Part shown: positions 31,596 through 43,665 of the stretch, piece after piece | How the letters are laid out: the number at the start of each line of letters is the position of its first letter | Position numbering within the stretch: position 1 is the stretch's first letter | Origin: Chara braunii | Taxonomy: Eukaryota; Streptophyta; Charophyceae; Charales; Characeae | Assembly (NCBI GenBank): GCA_003427395.1 | Contig: BFEA01000014.1 | Coordinates: forward strand, 786,835 to 850,834 | Length of the DNA: 64,000 bases | Reading direction: 5' to 3' | The notes under the pieces: generated by a model | The model's database searches: none | What the model was told of the DNA's origin: nothing | The model's input: the letters and a program-made list of their open reading frames with translations, nothing else | Program-made: the position numbers and the translations under genes

Positions 31596-32310
31596 CTGGG
31601 AGAGTCTCCATAAGATTGAAGAGTCCAGTACTATGTTTAATTTTGATTGTCTGAAGGGCTAGACAGGTTCCCATAAGATTGGGTGGTCTGGTTGCTTTGA
31701 TTTGCGATGGTTGACTGTGCTTGATTTTCAGGGACCAAACATTTTTTCATAAGATTGGATGATTTGGTCTCGGGGTTTTCTTATGTTTTGTTAGTTTCTG
31801 AAAGAGGGTTGGGAAGGTTGCATAAGATTGGATGACCTTGACCCTCTCTTGCTTTATTCTCAAGGGGGAAATTCAGGCAAAGGACTGGACAGGTTCCCAT
31901 AAGATTGGGTGGTCTGGTCTGGAGCCACGCACATGCTGGAACAAAAAGACTAAATTTGTTTATATTTTATATTACTTACTTATGAACAGGATAGTCATAC
32001 ATTTTTCCATAAGATCGGATGGTATGAATTTAACTTATCACCAACTGAAGAGAGTATGAATTAAGAATAAAATTGTGGTAAGAAAGGACAGGTTGAACCT
32101 TGATCTAAGATGACCAGTTTAGTTATATGTTACCTTAAAAGACAAAGTGTAGACATATATATATATAACTTGGATACTTAAATGGTCTAGGGTGCCTAGA
32201 CTGGCTAATCTAATCGTGTGTCCAAAGAAGGGAAAAGTTGTAGTGCCCTGTATTTGTGTATATTTTATTGCTGAGCTAGACAGGTTCCCATAAGATTGGG
32301 TGGTCTAGCT
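31596..32310. repeat. Array 2: seven hairpins with fixed loop and changing stems
   Basis: Seven modules share a loop centre CATAAGATTGG with a fixed geometry of 13 nt before CATAAG and 10 nt after ATTG. Stems: CTGGG/TCCAG (31596-31628), CTAGAC/GTCTGG (31659-31691), CCAAA/TTTGG (31735-31767), GAGGGT/ACCCTC plus AAGGT/ACCTT (31803-31847), CTGGAC/GTCTGG (31885-31917), TCATAC/GTATGA (31995-32027) and AGCTAGAC/GTCTAGCT (32274-32310). Stems change on both sides together while the loop stays, which means that pairing is conserved. A different hairpin GTCTAG-GGTGC-CTAGAC lies near 32185-32205. No coding frame accounts for it. Confidence 0.88.
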
Positions 32311-32626
32311 TTATGTCTTATGGAAGCTGGGTATAAAGAGATAAATCATTGAAATATTACGAATTATTGTTTGATAAATCTTACTTTGGGTTGGTGAGAG
32401 TACTTACCTTTGTGGTTTGGTCTGCATGTGACTGAGTGAGATCACTACTTAGTCTGAGTTTCAGTTGATAAGTAGTTGCTTTAGTTGCTCGCCACGTGCT
32501 AGAGCCATAGGAGTTTGTTTCAATTCCTGCATTTTCTGAGCTAAGTTTATTTTTACTTAGCTCGATTTCTGTATTTTCTGGGATCATTTTTTGTACTTGG
32601 TCTTGTATAAATCTTGGTACGCGACT
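32311..32626. other. Unrecognised DNA between arrays 2 and 3
   Basis: No module or gene is visible. A minus-strand frame (32381-32587) of 68 codons is low complexity and unsupported. GAGCTAAGTTTA and TAAACTTAGCTC-like words occur close together near 32538-32563 and can pair locally. Confidence 0.4.
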
Positions 32627-33143
32627 TTCTCTACGAGAAGCGCTGTCGAAATTTCTAAAAAAAACAAGGAGTTAGTCACATTTTGTCTTTTCAAGACTCA
32701 TTTTGTCTGACTCTTTGGCTTGGTAAAAATCTTGAAATATCCATTTTCTAAAGGGAATTCTGCCCAAATTTTTACTAATTCAAGTAGTTAAATAAAATTG
32801 GACATTGAGAAGCAAAAAATCACTTTAAGATTCTGAACTTAGCTTTGTATAAATTTTGGATTAACACTTTTCTAAAGGGAGTGCTGCCGAAATTTCTACA
32901 AATCTAAGGAGTTAGTTAAAATTTTGTCTTGGTTAAACTCAGATTTGCTCTAGGTTCATATCTGACTTTGTAAAAATCTGGAAAGTCTCGTTTTCTAAAG
33001 AGACTGCTGCCCAAATTTTTACTAGTTCAGGGATTTAGAAAAAATTTAACTTTTGAAAATTAGAGATTGTTTTTATTTTCATATTTGAGTTAGGATAAAT
33101 TCTGAGAAGACGTTTTTTCTACGGGATGCATTGCCGAAATTTT
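32627..33143 (+). repeat. Array 3: five hairpin-plus-GCTGCCGAAATTT units
   Basis: Units at about 32627, 32742, 32865, 32984 and 33109 (period 115-125 bp). Each has a small hairpin with apex like TTTCTAAAGGGA, then (T)GCTGCCGAAATTT, then a phrase like CTAAGGAGTTAGT. Stem bases differ: TTCTC/GAGAA in unit 1, CACT/AGTG in unit 3, AGTCTC/GAGACT in unit 4. The same unit occurs on the minus strand at 58.95-59.23 kb, where stems are ACACTTCC/GGAAGTGT and TTCCTT/AAGGAA. Confidence 0.85.
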
Positions 33144-33922
33144 CTTAGTTTAAAGGAGTTAGCCTGTATTTTGACAGGTGGCAGTTCTGACAATCTACCC
33201 TGAATAGGAGAGATGTTGTCGTAGGTCTAGATTGCATTGGATACTGCCTTAGAGGTAGGTCCAGACTTAGTTGTAGAAGAATCTTGAGTGAGATTGTGAT
33301 ATGGATATTATTCTTCATGGACTTATAAGTTTAGCTTGGGGATTGAACTGTCTTGTGTTACAGATCCTCTTGATCGTTTGATTCATGATTTGGGATAGAT
33401 TCAGCTTGATCCTACAAGGATCAGCTTCTGTTATCATCGATAACAGGTCGGTTGCCGATTCGTCAGTCTACGACTCAACTCCAATTCATCCTCAAATACT
33501 TTACCTAAAAGGCTTAAGCCCTGAAGATTTTCATTGTTTTACTAAGGTTTTCATCCAGACTTTTATTGAACGGCCATTTGACAAAGGTACTGAGTATTTA
33601 ATTATGGGAGGTTGGACAAAGGTTGGGGCTTGCATGGCTAAAGTGAGGGTTATGAGTATAAAGATTGGTTGAAGTTGACTCCGTATAGTGTATGAATTTT
33701 TGGTTTACTCTTTGATGTGATTGCAGGTATATTCTGTGGTTCGGATTTTGGATTTGACTGCCTGCGACTGCACACATATATATGGTTGTGAGGAGTCTCA
33801 CTGTGATTGTGAGAAGTGATCGTGACATACTTATACCTCCTTTGCTTATGTATATGTATGTATTTATATAAAGTGTTTGCGTGACCTGAGGGTCCACTCT
33901 TAAGGGTTTAACTAGGCTTGAG
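33144..33922. other. Spacer between array 3 and the structured block
   Basis: About 780 bp; the equivalent spacer in the inverted copy is about 850 bp. I see no detailed similarity between them. A plus-strand frame at 33385-33672 has moderately protein-like composition (TPIHPQILYLKGLSPEDFHC) but no known relatives that I recognise. Confidence 0.4.
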
Positions 33923-34866
33923 ATCGAGGTCCTTGTCCAGGACATCCCAGGTCCTAGACTCTGCATGGAAGGGATCACCCCCCGCGCAGAGTCTATTTGC
34001 CCTGCCTACCGGGGCACTCAGCCTAAAGGCAGGAGTTGCCACAGAGTCCGCACTACTATTCCTTCAGCCGTGCAATATCGTGAAGGGGTAGACCCTCACG
34101 ATACTTCGAGGTTGACACTTGAGTGTCATAAGCAATACTCGGATCCACGAGGGACCGCTTGATTATGGGCACTACATAGTACGCTAAGATTGTGACAACT
34201 TGCGTATTCATGCATTGTTAGTCGATATGGGATGGCCCTGCGTCCGCGCGGTCTTATACTAAGTCTCGCGCGCGTCGCCTAACCGATTTTCCGCATCAGA
34301 AAGTTATAGGATGCCTATTGAGGGACTAGGAGTGTTGTTGAGTTGTTTGTTCTAAATTGTTCTGTATACGTACGTGAGCGTGTGTGTTTTAATTTTTATG
34401 TTCCGAGAGTGGTGTGCGCATGGTGTGAGGATGCGTCATCGTCGACCGACGACGAGTCGCGTTTGGGACCTCAGTCTCCCAAAGGCGTCGGTTCGCGTAC
34501 GGGTCCAATGGAGGTGTAAAACCGCGCGTACCCCCTATGCTACAGTGTACGAGAAACGTCCTCGGCTGGTCCACCTCTGCGATTGCAACTGATTAACTTT
34601 CGTACTGTGAACTGGTAGCTCGGCGGGGATGCCCATTAAAGGGAGGTGACAACTCCCGCAAGGTGGAGGTAAGTCGTGCCTCGCGTAGGCCCTATCCTGT
34701 CGTAGGGGCTCTCGAGAGGTATGACTGGTACACTCGGTCGGAGCGGCTTGTGAAACCTCCATGTGTATTCGCGATGAGGATTAAAAACCAATTCCTGCGT
34801 GACGCGACCGGGAGCGTCCCGCCCTGCCTTGAACGGTGTCGGACCGATGCGCTCGACAGGTGGCGC
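33923..34866 (+). ncRNA. Conserved GC-rich structured block, copy P
   Basis: Two conserved parts, 33923-34130 and 34493-34866, match the minus strand of 57229-58107 in order and spacing. Shared phrases: CGAGGTCCTTGTCCAGGA, TATGCTACAG, TAGCTCGGCGGGGAT, GGTGACAACT, GGTGGAGGTAAGT, CCTGCGTGAC. Conserved hairpins include TATCGTGA/TCACGATA (34076-34103), GACACT/AGTGTC (34114-34127), CCCTA/TAGGG around TCCTGTCG, and GTCCT/AGGAC. Indels and stem changes look unlike coding sequence. It does not match tRNA, rRNA, group II domain V or another RNA I know. Whether it is transcribed is not visible. Confidence 0.7.
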
Positions 34867-37268
34867 CGTTGCCGGGGATAGCGGTTGTATGCCATTATTC
34901 CTTGTGGAACGATATCCGGGCATGAGAATGTGAGAAATAGGCAAAGTGAGAAGTTTTTCTCTGTGCTTTTATGGTTAATCGTTTGATGGTATTGAATAGG
35001 GAGCGAATGAGAGTTGACTGTGTGAGTTGATTTTGTTTGATGCAGTAAGGGTGGCACGAGAGCGATAAGCGGTTTGAATGTGCACTTACGTGCTATGATT
35101 GATAAAATAGTAATTGGAGATGGTACCCCTTCTGACCCTGATAGTTGATGGATTTAGGCGATGCCTGCACGTTTGATATGACTAAGGTCAGATGAGGTGG
35201 TGTCAACATGGCTAAGAATGACTATTGTGGAGGTAGGCCCTATGAGGTACCTATTACGGTCGAAGGGTTATTTAAGTGACGATGAGGGCAACTTGGTACC
35301 TTTGCATTAGGGTAAGGTTGAAGATGAATGAGGGGGCATAATATGTTAGAAGTCATTGAGGGACTTCAAGGAGAGTTAGGCTAAGGACGCCGAAAACCTT
35401 TATAAGCATGGATATGGGATCCTTGAGTCTGGGTTCTAAGCGGTTGTTCAACTTATATAGCCATAGAAGTGTGAGGTCTGCCCCGCGTGATATGTTTCAA
35501 TTAGGCATGCAGGTCAATAGGCAAATGCGATCAACAACAAGCCATAACCATAATGGAGAGGACTACGGGAAGTAGTAGATATGCATGGCACCTTTTCAAG
35601 AAAAGGGAAGTTTGGTCCCAGGGGCAGTCAGAGTAACAGTGAAGGGGCTAACGTTTAGACTATTTTGCTTACTTTTGATAGGGCGATGACTTGTAGTTGA
35701 TGTTAGACCTTCGCTTGAACCTTTCCAGGCTTGGACCATCCACTTGAATCCATGCGTTGGAGCTAAGACTTGAGACTATTATCTTCTAAGAGCATTCCGT
35801 TTTTAGATTATATGTTGAATTCATCTATATATGCCAGACCTTCTTGGAATAAGCCTGTCTAATGTGGATTTATATGAGGCTATGTGGTTGATGTTATTTC
35901 ATTTTATGACTATCCTTTTCATGAATATCTCGCATGGTCTATTTATCTAAGACACGTATTTGAACCTATCAGTTTGCAAGGATCTATATGAGCATCTCAA
36001 GTCGAATTATCGGCTTATAGCTGTCTGTTAAGGGTGGTGTGTTTGGATTGTCCTTCAAAGAGGGGTAGAGGCATTGCGCATAATTCACGTCTGGTGCGGA
36101 TTCAGAGGTGAATGAAGTGACCACTTTCTGAAGATAAGCTGCTTCTCAGAAAATGATCAATGTGTAAGGTTTATCCTAAGGAAGGTTGCACTCCTATGTT
36201 ATCGTTTCCCTGAAAAATGACTCTGAAAAAGTTATAATTTTGTCTTGTAAGTAGTAGTGAGACCCACGCCGGAACTTTTTTCCTAGCCCATAGTGGAATA
36301 TTGTTGTTGTATCCCCTGTAATAAGATGACTGCACTACTACTGAATAGGAGGAAAGAATTTGAGTCTTGTCAGACCATGGCCTATGAGGGAAGCGACTAC
36401 TACATGCCGTACATAGGTAAGGGGCGAATCCTCAACTATTTTTGTGTCAAGTGGGTTCACCAGCACAGGACGGGATAGCGCATTTCGAAGTGTGTATGAC
36501 GAGGTTGTTTACTTTGTCGGCGAGAGTCTGCAAGGAGCGAGTGTTGGAATCAGAGGGAGAAGCAGTGAGGCTTGATCCTTGAGCGGGGCTCGGGGGTTTG
36601 AGATGCTATTCATTCTACAAAGGATTATACCGCCCATCGCCACAGTATACTTCTGTCAAAGTCGGGGAGTAAAGGGTAGTACTCTCACAAGAATTATGGC
36701 TGAGAGTGTTATTTGTAAGCGATTTTGTTTTGATTATAACGTCCCTATTGTATGATATGTTTGATGGTATAAGCATATCATTATGAGATATTTGTATATG
36801 CTTTGGGTAACTGGCTAGCTTGAGTATAAGGCATTTGATATTTATAAGTATTTCTGATGTCAATCACTAAGGTAATATATCATCTTCATGAGTTTTTGAT
36901 ATCTGTAAACCTATTACTACCATGATATATTACCATTATTATTGTCTCTAACCTGGGTGGTCGTAAACACTAGAAAGGATGAATTTTAGTGAGAGATGAT
37001 CAGAAGTTGAGGCTTCCAGAGTAGGGAGTGTAAAAAGGATGATTGTTAGCATAGTAACGGAAGATGTATGCTGGACGTTTTCTGTGATGGGCAGAACCTC
37101 GACAAACACGAAGATAACTCAAGATGCATTATGCAAAGGAAGATCCCAATATGACTTTGCCTGTTGAAAAGGAAGATGGGCTCGATATATCCTTGTCGAG
37201 GCGAGTTAAAGAAGGGGAATATATTTCTTCCTGGTAGGATATGTTGCTAGAGACGGGTATCTTCGTCT
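34867..37268. other. Unrecognised unique DNA
   Basis: About 2.4 kb with no clear frame, repeat or RNA. Composition is mixed and there are no long A-runs. I cannot say whether it belongs to the structured region on its left. Confidence 0.5.
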
Positions 37269-37811
37269 AGATCGAATCTGGATTCGATGATGGTCAGGAC
37301 TGCGCGATCGTGAGGGTGACTCTGTATGTGTCTCCCTCGTTTTGGGTTTTACATGGGATTGAGTTGGCACTTGGGCATGGTAGCCTGCTTGCCCGATCTT
37401 TGAGGGTAGCTGAGGGGGCTGCAGCAAAGTGGGCGAGAGGCAAGATTCGTGAAGGAGAGGAACAAGTGGAGACTCGTATAGAGGTCAAGTCTGCCAAAGA
37501 GTTTCCTTCAGCCACATTACGAGTTATCTTGCCTGAGTTCCTGGTAGAGAAGTGTTTGGGGGGACTATTGAGGATAGAGGCCGCAGCAGAAGCCGCTTCG
37601 AGGGCGCGAGAGTGGGGGTATGAACTCTATACGTGTGAATTAAAATATGGCCTTCACCTGGACCAAAGGTTCATACCCCGTGGTTAAGGACGTAGGGATC
37701 TGGTCAATGTGGTTGACGCTTATGCGAGATCCCATGCTCCAGACGAAAGGGTTGTAGATTGGGATGAGGTTCGGGCGGTTGTAGATTGGGATGAGGTTCG
37801 GGCAGTCGCGG
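37269..37811 (+). pseudogene. Decayed protein-coding frame of unknown family
   Basis: A plus-strand frame is open from about 37271 to a TAA at 37685, then continues in the same frame to a TAG at about 37819. The sequence is protein-like (LARSLRVAEGAAAKWARGKI, EFPSATLRVILPEFLVEK, ELYTCELKYGLHLDQRF) with an Ala/Glu-rich helical middle. After the stop it holds an exact 27-bp duplication (37750-37776 and 37777-37803) encoding VVDWDEVRA twice. The duplication keeps the frame, which supports past coding. No domain is recognised. Confidence 0.4.
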
Positions 37812-37994
37812 ACCGATAGAGAGAGCCCTCATATTCTGCCAAGTGTGTCTCTCATGAACTTGTGTGTAATCACTTTACTGCGTAGTGCGAGTGCGGTGAC
37901 CAACAACAGTTGAAGTCACCACTACTATACAGCGCTGACAAAAGGGCGTCGTCAGCCTGGAACATCAGATGACATCAATCGTAGGGAACAAAAT

Positions 37995-38345
37995 ATGTCT
38001 CTCAAGTGGCCCATCCACATTTCTCCGGAAAGTCTTTGCACACTACCCGTATCGGCGTATCCTGATCTAACTGCTCATTTCCACCTCACTTCTACATGGA
38101 TGAAGCTAGCAACGGGGAGTAATACAGACCGAATGAAAACTTATTTGACATCATCTAACAAAAGTATATATGTCTTTCACGTGTATCTCATACAAAGCCA
38201 AATCACCAAATTGTTTGTGCACTCCGCTAATACCCTCCTAGTAGTGCGTTCACTCGCTGATGATCATCTCATCGCCTCTCTACCCATAACTATTTTATGG
38301 TCTCGAACCTCTTGCCGCGAGCTAAACTCTTCAGCCCGACGATGA
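37995..38345 (+). CDS. Unsupported open frame
   Basis: 116 codons with ordinary composition, no recognised motif and no visible partner. It could be a decayed fragment of a mobile element. I list it only because the stretch 37.8-39.9 kb otherwise shows nothing coding. Confidence 0.15.
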   Translation: MSLKWPIHISPESLCTLPVSAYPDLTAHFHLTSTWMKLATGSNTDRMKTYLTSSNKSIYVFHVYLIQSQITKLFVHSANTLLVVRSLADDHLIASLPITILWSRTSCRELNSSARR

Positions 38346-38685
38346 CGACAACCGTGGAACATATCCGTGCTTCTCACGAGAGCCTCATGCATCGTCCTCT
38401 CCTGATCGGTACACAGTCGCAATCCTGATCACTAGAACTAGAATAACATAGTCTCTAGCGCTCATTGATCTTGCGCAGGAGTTTCTTTTATATAGTCTGG
38501 CAATGCCACAGTCGTTGTGCTATAAATGAGGGACTCGATAAACTTTTCAGAACACTTACTAAAACAATTAAATATTATAATAGGTTCCTTATCAATAAAT
38601 AAATGTTAATAGGATTAAAATTTTCACGGTCATGGAACAAGCGCATCTCTTTGAACTGCATCCGCGGTCTTTTCCATTTCAAACT

Positions 38686-38757
38686 AGGAAAACAGTAGAC
38701 TAGGCGCGCAGGAAAACAGTAGACTAGGCGCGCAGGAAAACAGTAGACTAGGCGCGC
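38686..38757. repeat. 24-bp tandem repeat, three identical units
   Basis: AGGAAAACAGTAGACTAGGC followed by GCGC, at 38686, 38710 and 38734. The units look identical. Confidence 0.97.
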
Positions 38758-39937
38758 AGCACGATCCCATAACGGAATATTGACCGATGTCTTCCTCCCT
38801 TCAAGTTCAAAGGAGGTCATCGGACTATCCCTAATGGGTACCCGCTTTCGATGGCAGGGAGGGGGCTTATGACCTTCCATAGGGGTGATAAGCCTCCTAC
38901 TGAAGCGGACGTGGGTCGCCCTCCTTTTGTAGTCTTACATCATGAGGCATAGCGGTTCACACCCGCGGTAATTAAGATGAGAGGAGTCGGACTGCTTTAG
39001 GCCGACTTCTTGTAGAGATCTAAATTTGAAAAGACAAAATCAAATTATGTATATTTAAATTTCACATAAAAGTTATAGCATTACAACAACCTGTAGCCTT
39101 TAGATCCATAGAAAATAAAATGGTGTCTTGATTAGTGCGCAGACTAGGCGAGCGTCTTCTTTTTAATTTTTTTAATTTTTTGTTTTTCTTCTGATCAATG
39201 ACTGCGGATCCATATACATCTCATAACTAGATTATTTAAATCTCGATGGCAGTAGAAAAAAACGCGCTGGTCCTACTACCTTCGCTTCCATATGCGCGCC
39301 CAGAGGCTACCACGAGCACGGGCCGGTTGTGCTCTTCTGTACAGAAGGATCCCGAACCTGCGTGGAACTTTCTCTTTTTGCCAGTAAAGGCGTCAACCAG
39401 GACTAGCCCAAGAACAAAGCACGTATAAGACGTGCCTAGCACACCGCTGAGGACCGTGAACAGGGTTTCTGGTAAACAAAAGGAGGGTCGAGACACCGTA
39501 CCCTCCGACATAATACCAACCCCCCACCTAGTGTCACCATTACGCCAAACCAGACGTAGCAAGTAATATAAAGTGGGGAGTCCTAGCAGTGTGCTTATTC
39601 TCTTTTGCAGTAAACCTAGGAGGAGCGCTCTCGTAGCGAATACATGCTAGCAGCACTTGCTCTTCCTCTCGATAGCATATCAACTTTCTTCCACATGCTT
39701 TGTAGCAACATATTAGCGTAAAACAACTCCCTACACAGCGCACTAACTTGCTGACCAACAATTTTCTTATGGTAATTTTTCCTTTTTCTTCCTAACTGCG
39801 TAGTGATTTTTGCCTTCCAATGCACAACATAATAATCCTGATGCGCCATAATAATCTCTCGATCATAACTCAACGACTTTCTTTTTCGCAGTCTTGCAAA
39901 TTCCCTAAGAGCTACTTAGTGAAGTCTTCGTTTTACC

Positions 39938-40228
39938 ATGTCTGAAGCACATAGAGGACAAGGAAGAGGAGGAAGGGGAGGTAGGGTAGGTAAGGCTCGT
40001 GAAGAGTCGCCGCCTCGCACACGGTTCGAGTTCAACTCCGAAGAGGAGGAAGAAGAGATGTGAGGCTATGACGCTCACACGAGGTCATCTCCACGCCACT
40101 CTTTCACTATTTAGTATGAGAGGAATCCATCCCCCACGAGGATAGAGGATTACCAAAAGAAATTTGAGATCTGTTATGGCGCACCAAGTATGTTATCCCC
40201 TCCATACTCTCCCAAATCACTCATTACA
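39938..40228 (+). pseudogene. Decayed Gly/Arg-rich and acidic frame
   Basis: ATG at 39938 opens MSEAHRGQGRGGRGGRVGKA, followed by an acidic run (EEEEEE). In-frame TGA and TAG stops interrupt it, after which the same frame reads RIEDYQKKFEICYGAP and ends at a TAG near 40227. An RG-rich start followed by an acidic patch is common in nucleic-acid-binding or gag-like proteins, but nothing identifies it. Confidence 0.35.
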
Positions 40229-40519
40229 CCAGCAAGCAAGGCATAGTGTTTCGATATCCTTTGTCCCTCGTGCACTGCCTTTCAGACTCAATTTTGGAAC
40301 TACTCTCTTTTATATTTTTTCCTTGTCACTTTAAATTATTACAGATAAAATTCATGATTGTTTTCTATATCTTGTATAAATATGATATTTTGTCTTGAAT
40401 TTTTATATTCTCTTTCCTTGAAATTTTTGTCCACTTTTTACTTCATAGCGTCCTTTGCTTGAGAGTTTGAATAAGTCAACTACAGAAGAGAAATTGAGGT
40501 CTAATCCTTCTTATCTTAA

Positions 40520-40893
<374 letters not shown>

Positions 40894-43665
40894 ATTCTCT
40901 TTCGAGCTTTCTCGATGAAGAAGTTACCTCATCCCCATATTGACAATAATAACGGGGATATTCTCAGTCTCTCATTAGTGTTTTGGGCACTCACTCTGTC
41001 GGCAGTGTCGGGGATAAAGTATAACAAACCCGTCTATGTTCGCATGATCGAGTGAAGTATCCTTTCAACTTTCCAGATAGCCGAAGGGGATACCAAACCC
41101 CATTTTCTTTCTCTGATCTGAGTGAGGCGTCTCCTCAACTTCTCAAACAAACTAAGGGGATATCAAACCCCTTTTTCTTTTTGTGGTCTGGGAATTTTGA
41201 GTGAACATGCAACCAACCTAGATCCCCACAAACAAACTTTCAAACATGCAATGGTCAAGAAATAATTAAACAAATAAAATTCATAATAAATAATAAATAA
41301 TAAATAGTAAATAATATAAACAATTCTTATCACCCATAAGTCATCGATTGCCTTGGTTTCGGACCACCACTGGCCAGGATTGACAGACCTTTCGTTAGCC
41401 TGACAACGGTTGTTTGACCTGCCTCAGGTGAGGACCAATCAGACTATTAAATTTTGTGTCACTACCCCGTTAACCTGCCTCCATGTCGGAACCATTATAT
41501 CTACTACTCGAGTATGATGACCCTTTCAGCGTGCCTCACGTCAGGATTTCTAGACTATAGCGGGTCAGGTCACCCTAGAACAGTACACCTCCCGTCAACC
41601 CAACTGCTTTATACCCAGATTTGAACACGACGGTTGGGGTTTGACTCATCCACCAGTTTTCGGCCTAAGGTGTTGGTTGCCAATCTAGATTTCAAACGCA
41701 GGACCCGTTCTAACTACGAGTTGGATTCTAGCTAGCTTACTTGATTGCTTCCTCTAACTGCGGTAGGGTTCCAATCTATCTCTTTTGATCTCAGAAGCCG
41801 AACTTTTGGAGCCTTAGCCTCAACCTACGGAATTTGACACTCGAGTCAACAACATGCTGACCCCACCAGATTGCAACCTACTGCGGTAAGACTTTGACTG
41901 AACCCGACAATCAACGACATCTTAGGTTAGAGAAGAAAACCCAAGCACAAAAGTTCAGCAAGCATATCAAGCCATCATGCCCTAAATAACTGTACATGTA
42001 TTTTTCAAGAAACGTTCCTTCAGTATCAAGAGGCACTGAACAATGACAAGACAACAAATAACAAAATAGTTTCAATAGACCTCCCTTTAACCTCAAGAAA
42101 ATACAAGGTGTTGATCTCACGACAGGTTTTGTCTCATGCGAATAAATACCCTTGTTAACATCTCTCAACCCATCTCTCAATTTGTTCGTTGCAGCCATGC
42201 TGAAATAACTCATTTTTGTAGTCAGAATCAACATGTGACCAAGGTCATGGATGCAAATGTGGTGGGACTGAGATATGCAGGACAAATATGTCATTTTGAT
42301 TTTGGATTTTTTTCGTTACGCATGATGAAAGCGTGTTGGATACAACCGTCCTGATTCAATTTCGCCACTCTGTCCAATTTCTCATTTTTATATTTCATTC
42401 TCATGTTTTCAGCAAAACATTTTAAGTTGTTTCACATTTCTCATATCTTGGACATTTGTTGAATGTTTATACCTTCACAATACAATATTGGACTCTCAAT
42501 CCGTGTTTTGTCAGGGTTCTTGTCAACACCAATCCCTAAAATGTACCTTCCTTCCCTTCATCATACTGACTTAGTACACACCCATCCCTCATAGGTGGGT
42601 CAGTCGTGATCTTTGCAGGATTTAGTCTCACCCTGTTTGGGCAAACACCATAATTCTCCATAGCCCAGGGCACGTCACCCACTCACCCACCAATCCCCTC
42701 TGTCCATGGGATCTTCTTGTCCCGTCGCACCCCCCTAATTAAGACTAATTGTTCAATTCTGGCCAGCCCAGTCGGAGACACCCTACCCCCCTGAAACCCT
42801 CCCCCTACTCTTCCCCGCCTATGAAATCCAGAGCGAGGAGTATAGTCGCCTTGAACCAAGTTGAAGGTAGAGTTCGTGCTATGTAGAGATACATAGAGTG
42901 CTACTAGTGTATGTATATTGAGCAACAACAGGCTCGAGCGGGCTAGTGGCCAACATAACAATGAGAACGTCGTGAGACAGTTCGGTTCCTATCTACCGTT
43001 GGTGATTTGAAGAGAACTGAGAGAACTGGCTCATAACGGTGGAACCGTTAGTTCTTATTTATACAAACAAAGAACCATGGCAACACCGTGGGAAGTCGGT
43101 GGATTGTATGTAGAAAAGAAAGCAATTCAATGAACGCGAGCGCCTTCATAGACCTCGTAACGACTGACTCGAAAGAGGAGAGCATGATTGATTTCATGCT
43201 AATACGCCAGTACTCACCTTATTTCATTTCAATTGAGGATCTAGTTAGTTCCTAAGGCGAGCGGCTTACTCTTGATAGTCTCGTAGCAATATATTAAGAA
43301 TTTAGGATCTGCAAGAAGACCTATTAGAATCGTATATCTGCCCGAGAGTTTGCGTTCTCTCAACGAAGAAGAAAGACCTCCGCGGATCTTATCCGGAGGA
43401 AGGCTCTTGTTCGTCTGTGGAATCTGACTGACCCTCTTCGCTGAACGGTCTAGATTATGGATTTAATGAAAAGAAAGCGTACAGGTAGGGCACTCGCGGC
43501 GTATTAAGATGAAGCGTAGAAAGATGCATAAATAAAGCACGTCCGCCGAATGGAGAATGGAATACATACCTTTATCATTTGTAGCGATTATATGGTCTTA
43601 ATATATGGATCAAATACATTTCGTCCCACATATCAGGAGAGTCACACGCCCACCCACTACCCGTG
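40894..43665. other. Unrecognised DNA
   Basis: No conserved frame. It contains AATAATAAATAATAAATAAT low complexity (41278-41330) and a diverged direct repeat near 41060-41190 (phrases GGGGATA(C/T)CAAACCCC with TTTTTCTTT). C-rich at 42720-42830. Confidence 0.5.

Noticed and set aside
26454-32310. CRISPR-like array interpretation of the hairpin modules
   Set aside because: The repeats are degenerate, the stems differ between units, spacing is irregular, no cas-type genes are present and the context is eukaryotic.
33923-34866. Group II intron or rRNA explanation for the structured block
   Set aside because: No domain V-type hairpin and no universally conserved rRNA words were found; phrases such as GTAAGTCGT are too short to count.
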